In this document: positions 35,325 through 46,685 of the stretch, piece after piece
How the letters are laid out: the number at the start of each line of letters is the position of its first letter
How positions within the stretch are numbered: position 1 is the stretch's first letter
Translations under genes and position numbers: made by a program
Notes under the pieces: generated by a model
The model's database searches: none
The model's input: the letters and a program-made list of their open reading frames with translations, nothing else
What the model was told of the DNA's origin: nothing
Assembly: GCA_963575645.1 (NCBI GenBank)
Contig: OY754464.1
Span: 2,666,001-2,730,000 of the forward strand
Direction of reading: 5' to 3'
From: Xanthostigma xanthostigma
Taxonomy: Eukaryota > Arthropoda > Insecta > Raphidioptera > Raphidiidae
DNA: 64,000 bases

Positions 35325-35770
35325 GCACTGCACTAGATACAAATTCAAAAAAGGCAGCTGCATCACGAGCCTGGAAACACTGCTTGGAGTTCTGCTGCAG
35401 GTCGGCAGGCTGGGTACGAGGTTGGAGATGACGTCACCTCGGGCTCGCCTGCTAACTCACAAGACGGATTTCAAAATTAGAACAGGGGCTAGGTCATCTG
35501 CTTGCTCTGAGCAAGAACCAATCAGGAAACAGTATCTTGTCACGCGGGCGACTTGAACAAATACCCACAAACCAACATGACGTCATTCTGCTCAGATTCG
35601 GACAACAGACTGCGTTTATATTTGAATTGGCACTACGCGCGCACCGGATCCATCCACAAAGCAAGCTTGAAAAGACGTCTCGTGTGAAGCGAGTACATAA
35701 AAGCAATTGAGAAAACCAGTGGTCAAATCTAGCAAGTGATCTAGCGACAAATCCAACCTTTAAGAAGTAT
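35325..35770 (+). mobile_element. TTAA-target MITE family P, diverged copy
   Basis: GAGCAAGAACCAATCAGGAA, CAGTATCTTGTCACG and AAGCTTGAAAAG...CGTGTGAAGCGA match 36021-36857 and 63500-63672 in order. The terminal bases are not clean. The 77- and 70-codon frames on opposite strands here are not genes. Confidence 0.6.
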
Positions 35771-36020
35771 TATTTTAGACACTTATACTTCACAATTTAA
35801 TATAAGTTTCATACATAGGGTGGGTTATGTTTTACTTTGTGTCAGTGCTTTGCCGCTCCGTTAAACGAACAGTACTATAACTCCTTAAATTTTGGTACCC
35901 CACTATAGGCTAACTGAAGGGGGCTGGGGTTGTTTGGAGCATAACAGACCAGTTGAGTTTGCATATATACATTTGTGTTTGGTTAGGATTTGATGCACAA
36001 AATATCAAAACAGTAATTAA

Positions 36021-36857
36021 AGGCGGCTGTACACGAGGCTGGTCCTGCAGCTGAAGCCACTGCTAGGACTTATGCTGACGTCACTGCGACTCCCGTGCGT
36101 GGTTACAAGCTGGATTCCTAAATTTAAAATTGAGGCTATTTTTCGTGCTTGCTTCTCTGCTGGCTCTGATCCAGAACCAATCAGAAAAGAGTATCTAGTC
36201 ACATGGGCGCCATAGTGTGTATTCTGTTCAGAGACTAATAATAATAATAATAATAACAATAATAATGAGTTTAACGTCCGTTTCTCGACTTTAGGTCATA
36301 GCAGACGCCATTCGCACCATTACTATTTTCTATCTATCACACTTCTCGTTATTTTCTACATCTTTAAACTTTCATTTAATTAATAGCAATGTGCGAATAA
36401 AGGAGTTTTAGGACATTAGGATAAGGTAGGCAAATTTTGAGCATAGGAGTTCGACAGGTAATCGGCCATGGCCTTGAATAAGCAGCTCGATCTTTATCTG
36501 GAATTACTGAGGAAAAGCATGGAAAACCTCACCAAGATGGCCGGTACAGGAATTACCGTTTCTCGGCGAGAGGCAGCAGAAAAAAGTCTCAGCCACACTG
36601 CACCCGCCGGGATTCGAACCCGATACCTCCCCCGAATGCGAGTCTAGTGCTCTCACTACTACGCCACCCCACTCGGTCTGTTCAGAGACTATAAGCGTTA
36701 ACATTCGAACTGTCACTGCGAGCGCATCAAACCCATCTACAAAAGCCAGATTCAAAACACGCATCGTGTGAAGCGAACGCATAAAAATCAGCGTCACAGT
36801 ACGCTTGAAACCTAGCAGCCAAATCTAGCGGCAAAACCAGTTTCGTGTACAGCTAGC
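36021..36857 (+). mobile_element. piggyBac-like MITE family P, split by a SINE
   Basis: TTAA (36017-36020) then AGGCGGCTGTACACGAGGCT; the right end, in complement GCTAGCTGTACACGAAACTG, is followed by TTAA (36858-36861). The SINE at 36238-36676 interrupts it. Without it the MITE is about 385 bp. Fragments recur at 20440, 35325, 42975, 44654, 53535, 59850 and 63500. No transposase. Confidence 0.8.
36238..36676 (-). mobile_element. tRNA-derived SINE, full length
   Basis: Flanked by a perfect 15-bp direct repeat, TCTGTTCAGAGACTA (36223-36237 and 36677-36691). On the minus strand the head has Pol III box-like GTGAGAGCACTAGA and GGTTCGAATCC, then CTCTCGCCGAGAAACGGTAA, CCTGTACCGGCCATCTTG, and an (ATT)n tail at 36238-36266. 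Further copies: 56528 and 60022 (the latter split). Confidence 0.9.
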
Positions 36858-37494
36858 TTAATAATAATAATAAACGCAAGTCAACACAGGTGGCCTATAC
36901 AAATACACCCTTCACCCTTCTATTTAATTCTTTACTCCCCGCCTAAAGACCATTACAGCTCTCCCGACGCTATTTTAAAGCTACAGGCGAAAAATTACAA
37001 ATTACGTAATCTTTCACAACTAACCAAATCTTTTCTTTAGAATATCGCCTGTAGGGTCTCTAGTCTGACTTCTGATCGATCATTTAGCGTCGGGAGAGCT
37101 GTTTTTAAGGATCCTCTTGATTTGTGCCTTTGCTGATGCAGCAAACGTATCTAATAAACTTTTTACATGCAGAAGAAAAATACTAAAAAAATATTTATTT
37201 TTAATTTTCGAAATTAACAGTTTTCGCTTCGTTTGAAATATACAAATAGATTCTAGTAATGAAACAAATATTTGGTTTGCGCAATTCACGTTAAAAAAGT
37301 TCCGCTTTATTTCCAAGAGTTAATGTGAACTTATTAAACATTATTATTATCTCAATGGCATCAACTTTAATGAAACCATTGAATAATTTATAGAAATATG
37401 TGGTAAGTACTTAAAGTTTACTTAACGTAGGATTTACATTCTTTTAATTATACATTTCTTCGATATTTTCAAGACATTTTTAGGGCTGTTAAAT
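36858..37494. other. unassigned AT-rich sequence
   Basis: GCGTCGGGAGAGCT occurs near 37088, and its inverse AGCTCTCCCGACGCT near 36958, so 36958-37101 may be a small inverted-repeat element. No gene. Confidence 0.4.
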
Positions 37495-37577
37495 AACATG
37501 AACCATTTAAAATGTCTGACACCTCGAATATGTCGAACATATTCGAGGTGTCAGACATTTATTTTATATGGTTCATG
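37495..37577. repeat. short palindrome
   Basis: ACATGAACCAT...AATGTCTGACACCTCGAATA pairs with its complement (arms about 38 bp, loop a few bases). The open frame 37498-37815 begins inside it and is not supported as a gene. Confidence 0.7.
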
Positions 37578-37859
37578 TGATTTGTCAGAGAACATTATTT
37601 TAGCATTTTGGTTGAAGTTTTTAAGCTATCCAATTAAAAAAACAAACAGTATCTATAAATTTTTACATGTCGTCAGAACGACATCTTTCGGAAAATTTAG
37701 AGGGAAAACGCCCCAAAATCAAGAAAAGTCATTGAGGAGACTAGGCCTAATGAAGCCATATACAAAGTTTGGGGAGAGTATGTGTCAGTTAAATTTTTAC
37801 CGACGGGCACTCTGACTATTAGCAGTTAACAAAACATTTACATTTTAACAGTACCTAGT

Positions 37860-38278
37860 AATAGCGATCATAAGCTCTAGGGCAAAGTGCATCACGCTAT
37901 ACCTACATCTAGAGTGGCCTCATATATATGAGATGGCATACGACCACGGCTATCCTCACATGAGAACATTTTCTTGTTTCATACTTTTAAGTAGTCGGGT
38001 TTTAGTTTTTGAACTTATTTTTTAATTAGAATTATTTTTTTGGAATTTATTTTTTATTTGTTTTCAATTTGCTCCCCTCTGAGACCAAAATTCAAAAATA
38101 AATGTAGCCTATGTTACCCGGACCATAATAACAAATCGATTGACACCCTATTTATCAAAATCGGATGAATAGTTTAGGCGCTACGGTGGAACATCCGTAA
38201 ATACAAACATACATAAGACTGCTAAACTCATAACTCTTTCTTTTGGATTCACCGCGGTCAGGTAAAAAGAAACATCCA
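37860..38278. other. possible retrotransposon 3' UTR fragment
   Basis: AAATGTAGCCTATGTTACCC, ATCAAAATCGGATGAATAGT and CAAACATACATA resemble widespread insect LINE 3' ends. No protein-level support; a weak call. Confidence 0.3.
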
Positions 38279-39295
38279 TTTATTAAAAAAAATTGGTTGT
38301 CTGTAAAGTCGGTTTACGGACGATAGTTTTACGTGATAACGTATTCCGTAATACATAACCTAAATTTATATAATAATTATAATAATTCGAATCTATGATA
38401 TTGCATCTTTCGCTTCAAATTTAGGTAAATTTTATTAAGTAGAATAATAAAACACTATAAAAAGTACACTATTATTATATAAAAAACAACTATGGCATGT
38501 ATCTCTTTTGCGCATGCGCCGATTTTCCCCAAAAAATTTACAAAAATTTCTAGTAAAAATAGATAGAGTAAAAACCGTTTTAAAAACTATATTATTATTA
38601 TATAAAACATCATTATAAGAGATATATTCTTTTACGCATGCGCCGATGTTCCCCAAAAACAATAGGCCACTTCATATTTGCATATCAAACATCCTCCCAA
38701 AATTTGGTTTCAATCCGCTTATCCTTGGTGTCGGAATGATAAGAAATGTCAAAAGTGACTTTTGCAACTGTCAAAGTATTATGTTCTAATAATAATTAGT
38801 TATTCCAATACTTAACTTAGAAGGCGTTGCATTTCACAAAATACTAATGTCAAAAAATTGAATTAAACATTAGAAATGCAGCCGTTTTCATGTTAAGACA
38901 AGACATACGTTATTTTCTAATTTCCATGTACGGCAAACAAAGACGACCGACCGCGTCGCGCCATGCATTAGACAACATTGCATTTATACTGCTATTTTTC
39001 TATATAAATTTGTATAAAAAAACTGTTTAGGCAAATTCTGTTATACGAAATCTATGTAAAATGTTCTCCTCTTTCGTTTAAGACTGGTTTCAAACCGATC
39101 TGATTTAAATTGAGCGAGAAATTAGCAAAAAGCACGCACAGGGTCAGGCGGAACGCTACGCGTTACGCGTTACGAACGTTAGGAACGTTAGGAACGTTAC
39201 GTTACACTTTTTCGTGCATGCAGTCGGTGTTTTATCAATTTATAAGATTGGTGATTCATCAATTTATAAGACGTTATCACGTCAAAATAAACGGA
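38279..39295. mobile_element. longer relative of the nested MITE at 8531-8790
   Basis: Left end TTGGTTGTCTGTAAAGTCGG ... TTTTACGTGATAACG; right end AAGACGTTATCACGTCAAAA. Both ends match the 8531-8790 copy in reverse. Inside, a unit with ATGCGCCGATxTTCCCCAAA occurs twice (about 38513 and 38639), and GTTAGGAAC is doubled near 39178. No transposase seen. Confidence 0.55.
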
Positions 39296-40079
39296 GTCAT
39301 ATTGGGACACCTGTATATAACAGTTGTTGCGGACACTTCAAAGATAAAAAGAAATCACAACTTTCATTATACATAGCTGAACTTTGATATGTGGCCAAAT
39401 TACATCAGTTCAACGTCTTTCAAAATTAAAATTTTCATTTTGATGTAGGCACAACCCTTCTTAAAATTTAAAGCAGCCATAATAGAGACGTGTGTCTTAA
39501 GAGATGTTATAAGAAATTCTCATTTTCGTGTTTATAAAGTCGCTTTAATAAACCGACGTTAATTCTTGTCTAGAAATTATTCGAAAAGTTTTTAAACTTT
39601 CGCGATCACGTGCAGAAATTTAAGCTCATAATAATTTTCGACGGCAAAATTTAATCTTACAATATTTTATATACACAGAATATTTAACTAAGAACAATCT
39701 TTTTTTGTTTTATAAATGAACTGAGACTTTTTTTGTTTAACGAAACATGCTTTAATATTTAAATCGGCTTACAGATTTATTTACTTTTTTAATGGCTATT
39801 TGGAAATGATTCGATACTTCGAAAAATTACTGATAAAAATATATCTCAAAGTTCAAACAGTAGTTTCGTTCAAATACATTTTTTAGTGTAGGTATGGCAC
39901 GCACACTATTGGTGTTGGTCGGACGGCGGGACCTAGTTTATGCCCGACGGCGTTTTAAATTCATGAAAGAAAATTTGGTACACCGCACAAACCTTATTTA
40001 AAATGGTCTCTCCCGAGTCATTTTCAGGATTGTATTGTTTTTTGTCAGAAAAAAAAATAAGTCTGCATATTAATATGTT
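39296..40079. other. unassigned AT-rich sequence
   Basis: No gene or repeat recognised. Confidence 0.4.
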
Positions 40080-40580
40080 TAAAGTCCATATTCACCGAAC
40101 GTAAGTAGTTATTTATTCGGTTTATTTGTTCTTCAGGTAACTATTCGTCCAAATAAATTGCGATAATTCAATTCACCAACCAACCATAATTATGTTTACT
40201 GCAGGTATAAATCTATTCTCCTTACTTTGCGGTTATTAATGGCAGCCACATCGATCATAATACTTAACCTATAAACGGAGTATTGTATCTACAGTTTGCT
40301 CTTGTGAATTTATTTAGGTGTTGCTTATTAACCTTTTGTGAAGTGTATAGTTGTAAAACATTAAAGTTAGTGGAAGTTTTGTAAGCAATTGGGTTAGGAT
40401 AAAACATTATTATTTTAATGAAACTTTTTTTGACGTTTACACTAACGCCATCGGTCAGATTATTCAACAAAAAGAGCAAGGAGTATAGTGCAGTGTATAT
40501 TTATACTTTTTACTAATTTTTTTACCTGATAATTTGCTTGATGAATTGAAAATAAATTTTATTCTAATTTCCAAGATTAA
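40080..40580 (+). repeat. dispersed repeat family R, copy 3
   Basis: The most complete copy: AGTAGTTATTTATTCGGTTT, AATTCAATTCACCAACCA, TTACTGCAGGTATAAATC, then AGCAAGGAGTATAGTGCAGT. No termini or target duplication were resolved and no frame is shared with other copies. Confidence 0.6.
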
Positions 40581-41040
40581 TAACTTCTATCTTTAACAAT
40601 GTTCGATAAATATGTGCATAAAATATGTTACGACATATTTATTAGTAAATACCTATACATTATTTTGTCGGCAGGGTTTTGTACAGCGACTTATATGTTT
40701 ATTTGTGTTTTTTTTTGTCGCTGCCATTTTTATTTACGAAGACAGCTTTAATGAGATGGTTTTTCTCATTAAAAGAATAAAGACGATACAATTACAGTCA
40801 TGTCACCGACTGTACTTAGAAAGTTTTCTACTCGTAAAGCTTTCCGTCTGCAGTAAAGACTAATTATAGAATCCCATTTTATACGAGCAGCTCTAGAAAA
40901 AAAAGATAATATATCGGAAAATTAGATTTTCTTGAAAAAATAAAACTAATTAAATGAGTCTCCGGTACTCTCAAGAGCTGTAAACATTCAGATTCGATTA
41001 CAATGACAGCTACAACATAACCTAAAAAAATTGATATATA
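40581..41040. other. unassigned intergenic sequence
   Basis: The 83-codon plus frame 40612-40863 includes a hydrophobic run but starts in low-complexity sequence, and no domain is recognised. Confidence 0.35.
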
Positions 41041-41042
41041 CA

Positions 41043-41400
41043 GTCGAACCTGGATAAGCAAGAGTTCAAGGGACCGCTTATGGAGGTTTCTCACTAACAT
41101 GAGTTTCTAGCTTACAGGAGAAGCCTTTCTCACTTATAAGAGGTCTATAGAAACTATACAAAAACAATGTTATTTATAACACATTCTTAAATTTCGTGGA
41201 ACAATTATCGCTTATCGAGGTATATGCAAGTAGTAGTCTCAGTTATAGAGGTACATGTGTGAAAAACGTGTTTCTCTTATAGAGGTTTCTGTTTCTCATT
41301 TATAGAGGTTTTAAAGGGTTACAAAGACGGTATATACTTGGCAATTACTCTCACTTAGAGAGTTTTCTCGCTCACCCAGTTCTCACTCACTCAGTTTTTT
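41043..41400. mobile_element. pogo/Tigger-like MITE
   Basis: It starts TA|CAGTCGAACCTGGATAAGCA and has inner TCTCTTATAGAGGTTTC-type repeats, as in pogo-group elements. The right end near 41395-41405 (CTCACTCAGTTTTTTGACTG) is a weak inverse. Assignment rests on the left terminus. Confidence 0.5.
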
Positions 41401-41578
41401 GACTGCACAAAAATGAAACTAATAACTAAAAAGGAGAAAACAAGTCGTGAAACCTCAGCAGGTGGGAACCGTTAAAAAATAAAAGCAGGTGACAAATAGG
41501 TTTCTACCTGCTGCGTGTTGAGGCTTTCCGACCCGTTTTCTTCTTTTTAGTTGTAATAAGTTTCATTTTTGTGCAGTC
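41401..41578. repeat. palindrome
   Basis: GACTGCACAAAAATGAAAC at the left pairs with the right end GTTTCATTTTTGTGCAGTC. Arms about 75 bp with mismatches, loop about 25 bp. It abuts the pogo-like MITE. Confidence 0.7.
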
Positions 41579-41658
41579 GATTTTCTGTTTTTTTATGTAA
41601 ATAATCAATTTTTATTATTTTTTTCTATATTACGGAATAGCAGAAAGTGATGAAAACA

Positions 41659-41844
41659 AACAAATAGTAAAACAAAAAAAAAACACGTGAAAATTCTACA
41701 ATATATTTTGTCTTCTCAACGATCGTTTCGGACATTCAATTCATCATCTGTACTCCTGATGGACTGAATGTCCGAAACGATCGTTGAGAAAAGAAAATAT
41801 TTTGTAAAATTTTCACGTTTTTTTTTTTTGTTTTACTATTTGTT
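41659..41844. repeat. palindrome (family C)
   Basis: AACAAATAGTAAAACAAAAA pairs with the right end. The arms (about 80 bp) hold TCTCAACGATCGTTTCGGAC and complement. CTGATGGACTGAATGTCC then GAAACG on the plus strand gives a third hammerhead-like variant, three bases short. Confidence 0.7.
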
Positions 41845-42325
41845 CTACCAAGTGCCTAGAAAAAAATCAGTGCGATAAAAATATTTGTCGATAAACCGTT
41901 ATATAGCATTCAAACAAAAATCAGTGATTATTTTGTGTAAAAAAGCATAAATCTCTTGTGTGCCGAAAGCGAACGGTAGTTAAGTAATCCCCCGCTAAGT
42001 ATTATTAACTTGGGAATAGCTTAAAACAAGGCGCCTTTTACTAATGGTTTTCCGATAAGGTGATATCGAGGCATCCCACGAGAATCATTCCTTTGTTCAA
42101 CAAGCTAGCACTAATTCATTTTAGGTATACGAACACTGTCCATAAGAGAAAAAAAAAACAAAAGCCTAGAAATACAATATTAACTGCCATAATACATCGC
42201 TGCCGTCGCTTCAAAGACAAAAGGGCGTGAACTTTACAATAGAGCGAAAAAACGGCATGTACCAGTGGCGGAGAAACATTAATTAAATTATTGTCTATTT
42301 TAATATCGTGTTATATACGAGTATT
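41845..42325. other. unassigned intergenic sequence
   Basis: Nothing recognised. Confidence 0.4.
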
Positions 42326-42333
42326 ATATAAAT

Positions 42334-42940
42334 TAGTGATGTGTCCACATGACTCTTTATTGGGAGCTGGCTCCGTGCGCTCCGCTCACTAAAAAGAGTC
42401 GCTCAGAGCGAGTCTTTCAAAGGAGCGACACTAGACAGTACAGACTGCAGAGGTGTGAACTATCATCATACATGCTCACTGCTCTGGAGTCACGTAGCAT
42501 TGCACAGCACAATACACAAACTCAGCTCTAAGATCATTTTTTTTTTTAATATGATTCTGATCTTATATTATTCACATTTCGGATAAACTATAAAGTATAA
42601 CAAAAGCTTAACAATAATAATGTTTATTGTTACAATACTATATCTTTGTCAACGACATCAATGTGAATGGTTTAAGTCACTGTAAGCTTAGTACTATTGC
42701 ACTTACAGTGTGTCATTCAACATTAAATGACTCAGCAAAGATAACTCTGTACGTGCAATGTTCACTAGTGCCTCTCTGGCCTGTGCTGTGTGCGCTCTGT
42801 AAATGTGCGAAAGTACAGAATAACTCAGCACAGATCAATGGCGCTCGGAGTGAGTCATTCACAATAAAAGAGCGACTCGCTCCGCGCCGAGAAAGGAGTC
42901 GTTCATTATGAACGACTCGCTCAGGAGCGACACATCACTA
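42334..42940. mobile_element. hAT MITE with perfect 8-bp target duplication
   Basis: TAGTGATGTGTC...GACACATCACTA is flanked by ATATAAAT at 42326-42333 and 42941-42948. The inside has GAGCGACTC/GAGTCGCTC repeats near both ends. Frames at 42349-42531 and 42627-42911 are not transposase-like. Confidence 0.9.
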
Positions 42941-42974
42941 ATATAAATAGCCAAATGTCAATTTTAATTCAATC

Positions 42975-43080
42975 ACATTAAAATCCCCTTTTCCGCTAGA
43001 TTTCTTGTTAGGTTTCAAGGATGCTATGGCGCTTGGTTTCGTGATGATTTTTATGTGTTCGCTTCACAGGCAAATAAAGA
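42975..43080 (-). mobile_element. fragment of MITE family P
   Basis: CCGCTAGATTTCTTGTTAGG, TTTCAAGG and GTGTTCGCTTCACA are the complement of the right end of 36021-36857. Confidence 0.55.
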
Positions 43081-44399
43081 TATAATTAAAGATAAAAGAT
43101 ATAATGTCAAGGTTACAGCGAACAAACTTAAGATATTTTTTTAAAAAGGGAGAAAGAAAAAGATTTCTTTAATAAAAATGTTAAGTAATTAACATTTTTT
43201 ATCTTATTTAATATTATTTCTTGCATTTAAAAAGAAAATGCGATTTTTTCTGATATTAATATTGGCATGATTTTTTCGATGCGAATGCGAATATTCGTTA
43301 CGTCACTAATGTGTAGGTAGATATTGATTTATATATGTACATTAATTTGTCTGAAAATGTCCTTATCTTAATTGGTAATCTATATCTGCTTCTTGTTTGT
43401 TTAAGAAAATATCCAAACTGGAATATATATAACAAATTACCCAATTATAATTATATATTAACTTTGATAAATATAAAGCATTGCATAAAACTTCAGATAA
43501 ATTAGAAAATATTTAAAATGCAAGTTTTCTATTGTCTCTTCGTCACGTGAATTGAGGTTATTCTTATGGAAAAAATCGTGCTGAATCGAGTCCGACCACT
43601 CCCACCTCTGTTTCATTAGTCGTTTAGAAGTTATGTCGTTTTTAAGTTTTTCTCAAATGATAACGTCCATATCTCTGAAACAAGTGATACAGGGTTGCGG
43701 ATGGTCGGAATAGATTAAGCTTGACTTCTTTCTATAAGTTAGGTTAATATAAAACAGGCCAAAAATCGTTTAGTGTCTTAAACAGTTGAAGATTTGCAAA
43801 ACGAATGAAAACATGAAACGATTTACGTCATTTGGAAAAATATATAAATGTGTCTTATAGAAAAAAGTACGCTGAAACGATTAGGCCTAAGCACAAATCC
43901 GGCACTGCCTGTCACCTAGTACTCTAAAATATTCTAAACCACTACTACACTTGGCTGGCCGCACTAAAAAACGTTTAATTGTGAAAACCCTTTGTCATTC
44001 GCAATTTTATGCCACCAAAAAACATCGCTTGAATATATTTTTTTAAAACAACGGTCCTAAAATATAAAATGCTATCTTTTTCCCAACGGTATGAACAATA
44101 AATGTTGTTCCCGTAGATTCTAAAACCTTTACGTGCGTGATTTACATATTATGTAAAAAGGTCATCCAAAAAAACAAAATATTAATGTACTAAAATTCCT
44201 GATTGGGCGAATATAACATCAAGGTGGCAAAATTTATTACGCAGCGTTTAAACAAATAAAATTTCATTTCTTTTTTACACATCCCGTGTCGGTTTTTTAT
44301 TAATGAATACTTTTTTACGATTTTTTTTTTCAACGCAGATCGAGTTTTTAGCAATTTAAGGCGCGTACAGTATTGTTTCTCCTGCAGTGCTGACACTTT
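43081..44399. other. unassigned AT-rich sequence, 1.3 kb
   Basis: No gene, RNA or bounded repeat recognised. The minus frame 44190-44396 is Lys-rich low complexity. Confidence 0.4.
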
Positions 44400-44653
44400 T
44401 TCTTTTTACTTGACTCGTTGTGCGCAAGTGTCGTGTCTGTAGTGGGGCAATTAGTAAATGGAATTGAGCAAACCACCTCCCTTTCACAGCTTAGTTCCAT
44501 GTGCAAACTGACGCGCATCCATTCACGGACATGCGCATGAGACTCAGAGTATAATTAAGTGAGACAGACGTATAAATGTCTGCACCGTAGTGTTTAAGTC
44601 TTTCTCCCGATCTTTGCTAGCAATATAGATTATAGAGGGTATTAAATATATGG
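44400..44653 (+). repeat. dispersed repeat, copy 2 of 2
   Basis: Close copy of 14595-14843. Here it runs straight into a family-P MITE fragment at TTAAATATATGG. Confidence 0.7.
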
Positions 44654-44843
44654 TTCAGAGACAATAAACGTTCACTTTTGTTTACATTCGAACTGTCACT
44701 GCGCGCGCACCAAACCCGTCTACAAAGCCAGCTTCAAGGCACGCATCGTGCGAAGCGAACACAAAAGCCAGCGCCACAGCACGCTTGAAACCTAGCGAGG
44801 AACTTAGCGGCAAAACCAGCCTCGTATGCAGCGGGCTTTATAG
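44654..44843 (+). mobile_element. right half of MITE family P
   Basis: TTCAGAGACAATAAACGTTC, ACTGTCACTGCGCGCGCACC, CACGCTTGAAACCTAGC and CCAGCCTCGTATGCAGC match the right half of 36021-36857; the left half is missing. Confidence 0.65.
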
Positions 44844-45039
44844 ACACACAATAACACTCAGAAGTCTTCATAGATCTCTCTACTCATTCCCGTTAAAGTT
44901 TTAATGAGCTTATGTTTAAAGAATGTTTGGTGACATGCGTATGACGGTAGTCATTCATAAGGTAGACAGTAGATGGCAGCAGCATGAAATACAATGTGAC
45001 GTTAAAGCATACAATAGCACGCCACGTACGTAGATAATT

Positions 45040-45540
45040 ATGTAATTTACTACTGCTGTCGCCGCGGCTTGCACGTATTTGCCGCTCGCATAGGGTTAGG
45101 ATCCACAACGGACGAAGCGTTTTGTGTCGAGCCGGTCGCCGATTCGGCACATGATCCTAGGAGATCTGCAACGGCGCACACTATACCTGCACGGACCGGT
45201 ATAGCGTGGACCTGTAACCTGCACGACTTCGCACACTTGTCCAGCGCGCACCAGCAACTTTTAGTGCGGACTCCGCGTGCGGCAAACACTTCGCAGTTTT
45301 CAAGTAGTGAGTGTGTAAGAAGTGATCATTTTGACGACGTGTGAAAAGGATGGAAAGAGGAAGAAGCCGGGGAAAAAAATAAAGTTCTGGGTTCACTGGC
45401 ATATTAGATCGGTCCAGCACGGGCAGACACGATTCGTTCTGACGGTACGCGAAGGTGCTGGTCTATATAATAGCCATGGGAAACGGGCAAGCTTTTCTGG
45501 TCCATGCGCGATCTTTAAAATTCAGTTTTAACTTCAAGCT
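45040..45540 (+). other. GC-rich island of unknown function
   Basis: GC content here (about 55-57% in the best lines) is far above the surroundings, and no copy is seen elsewhere in the window. Overlapping frames run on both strands (45069-45344 plus; 45050-45289 minus; 45322-45531 plus, with KKIKFWVHWHIRSVQHGQTR). FWVH followed by an HG spacing faintly recalls insect Harbinger nucleases, but the match is too weak to claim. It could be a first exon with promoter or a GC-rich transposon piece. Confidence 0.3.
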
Positions 45541-45955
45541 ATTAATATATAATTTTTCTTCATAACTCAATCGAAAGTACATACTTTCGGCATCAATTGT
45601 AAGGTAGAAAGTCTAACATTTACGCATTGGTGGAATTACACGCACGTACGTACGTTCGGGCGGCAGTACAGAAAAAATCACCTATCGACTGTTGTTTAGA
45701 TGTCGTTTCCATAGCAAACCAATTACATTTTAGCCAATAGTCGTCAACAGCTGTCATTCGTGTTTTTACGTATAACTTCAAAGCTGCTTGTTTGCAATTA
45801 ATCTGTGTTGTTATATAATTAATTAATTAATGTATTTAATAAGCGTACTAACGACCGAGGTATGAAGGAAAATAGTATAGGTACATCACACTGGCCGAAA
45901 GTTTGATATCTTGCACTGCGCGTCATGATATTGATGCCCTCGGTTATACTGTTTA
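45541..45955. other. unassigned intergenic sequence
   Basis: A short ACGTACGTACGT tract lies near 45641. No gene. Confidence 0.4.
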
Positions 45956-46685
45956 TCTATACTAATATATAAAGCTGAAGAGTTTGTTTGTTTGTTTGAA
46001 CGCGCTAATCTCAGAAACTACTGGTTCGAATTGAAAAAATTTTTTTTGTTGGATAGCCCATTTATCGAGGAAGGCTATAGGCTATATAATATTACGCTAC
46101 GACTAATTGGAGCGGAACATAAATGAAAAATGTTGCAAGATGTGTCTCAAAATTACTCCGTCCGACAAATATTATCAGGTGAAATGCCTTAACTAAATAC
46201 TGCAATATTAGCGCGTCAAGGTACAAGCCCGGTTAGCTCAGTCGGTAAAGTGTAAGACTCTTAATGCCAGGGTCTAGGGTTCAAGCCCCACGTCGGCGAA
46301 TATATTTTTATTTTTTTTATTTTCTACATTACTTTCTTCTAAGGTTTACATTTCAATTCTTTAAAATTTTATTAGGACTAATTAAAATTAAATAAATCTA
46401 ATTAATAGCTCATTGAAAACTGTTATAACTATAAGCACCTATATATAAAAATAATTTTCCTACAGTGTTTTCAATTAAATATTTATTATATTAAAAGAAA
46501 TTATTACTTAAAAAAAAGTATAAATACTGCTTTTTAACGACAAAAACTTTTGAACGGTAACGCTGATGATTATTAAGTTTGGACACAACATTCATCTCGG
46601 TAAACTAAGATGAATATGCGTACTCATGCACCTCCCTTCCCCATTCGTTTTTTTGCACCCGGGTGAAACTGGGCGGGACCGCTAG
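45956..46685 (+). mobile_element. Helitron, family 1, with tRNA-bearing module
   Basis: A|TCTATACTAATATATAAAGC to GGGCGGGACCGCTAG|T. Relative to the short copy at 28792-29140 it carries about 375 extra bases between two CGACAAA repeats (46163-46169 and 46538-46544). No Rep/helicase. Confidence 0.85.
46227..46298 (+). pseudogene. tRNA-Lys(CTT)-derived sequence
   Basis: GCCCGGTTAGCTCAGTCGGT (acceptor and D arm, A box), CTCTTAA anticodon loop, GGTTCAAGCCCC (B box) follow eukaryotic tRNA-Lys(CTT). The anticodon stem (TAAGA/TGCCA) no longer pairs, and one acceptor base is missing at the 3' side. Not a functional tRNA, though the internal promoter boxes are close to consensus. Confidence 0.8.

Noticed and set aside
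40612-40863. 83-codon frame as a small membrane protein
   Set aside because: The hydrophobic stretch comes from T-rich DNA, and no start context, signal or homologue supports it.
46227-46298. functional tRNA-Lys gene
   Set aside because: The anticodon stem does not pair, an acceptor base is missing, and the sequence lies inside a repeated Helitron.
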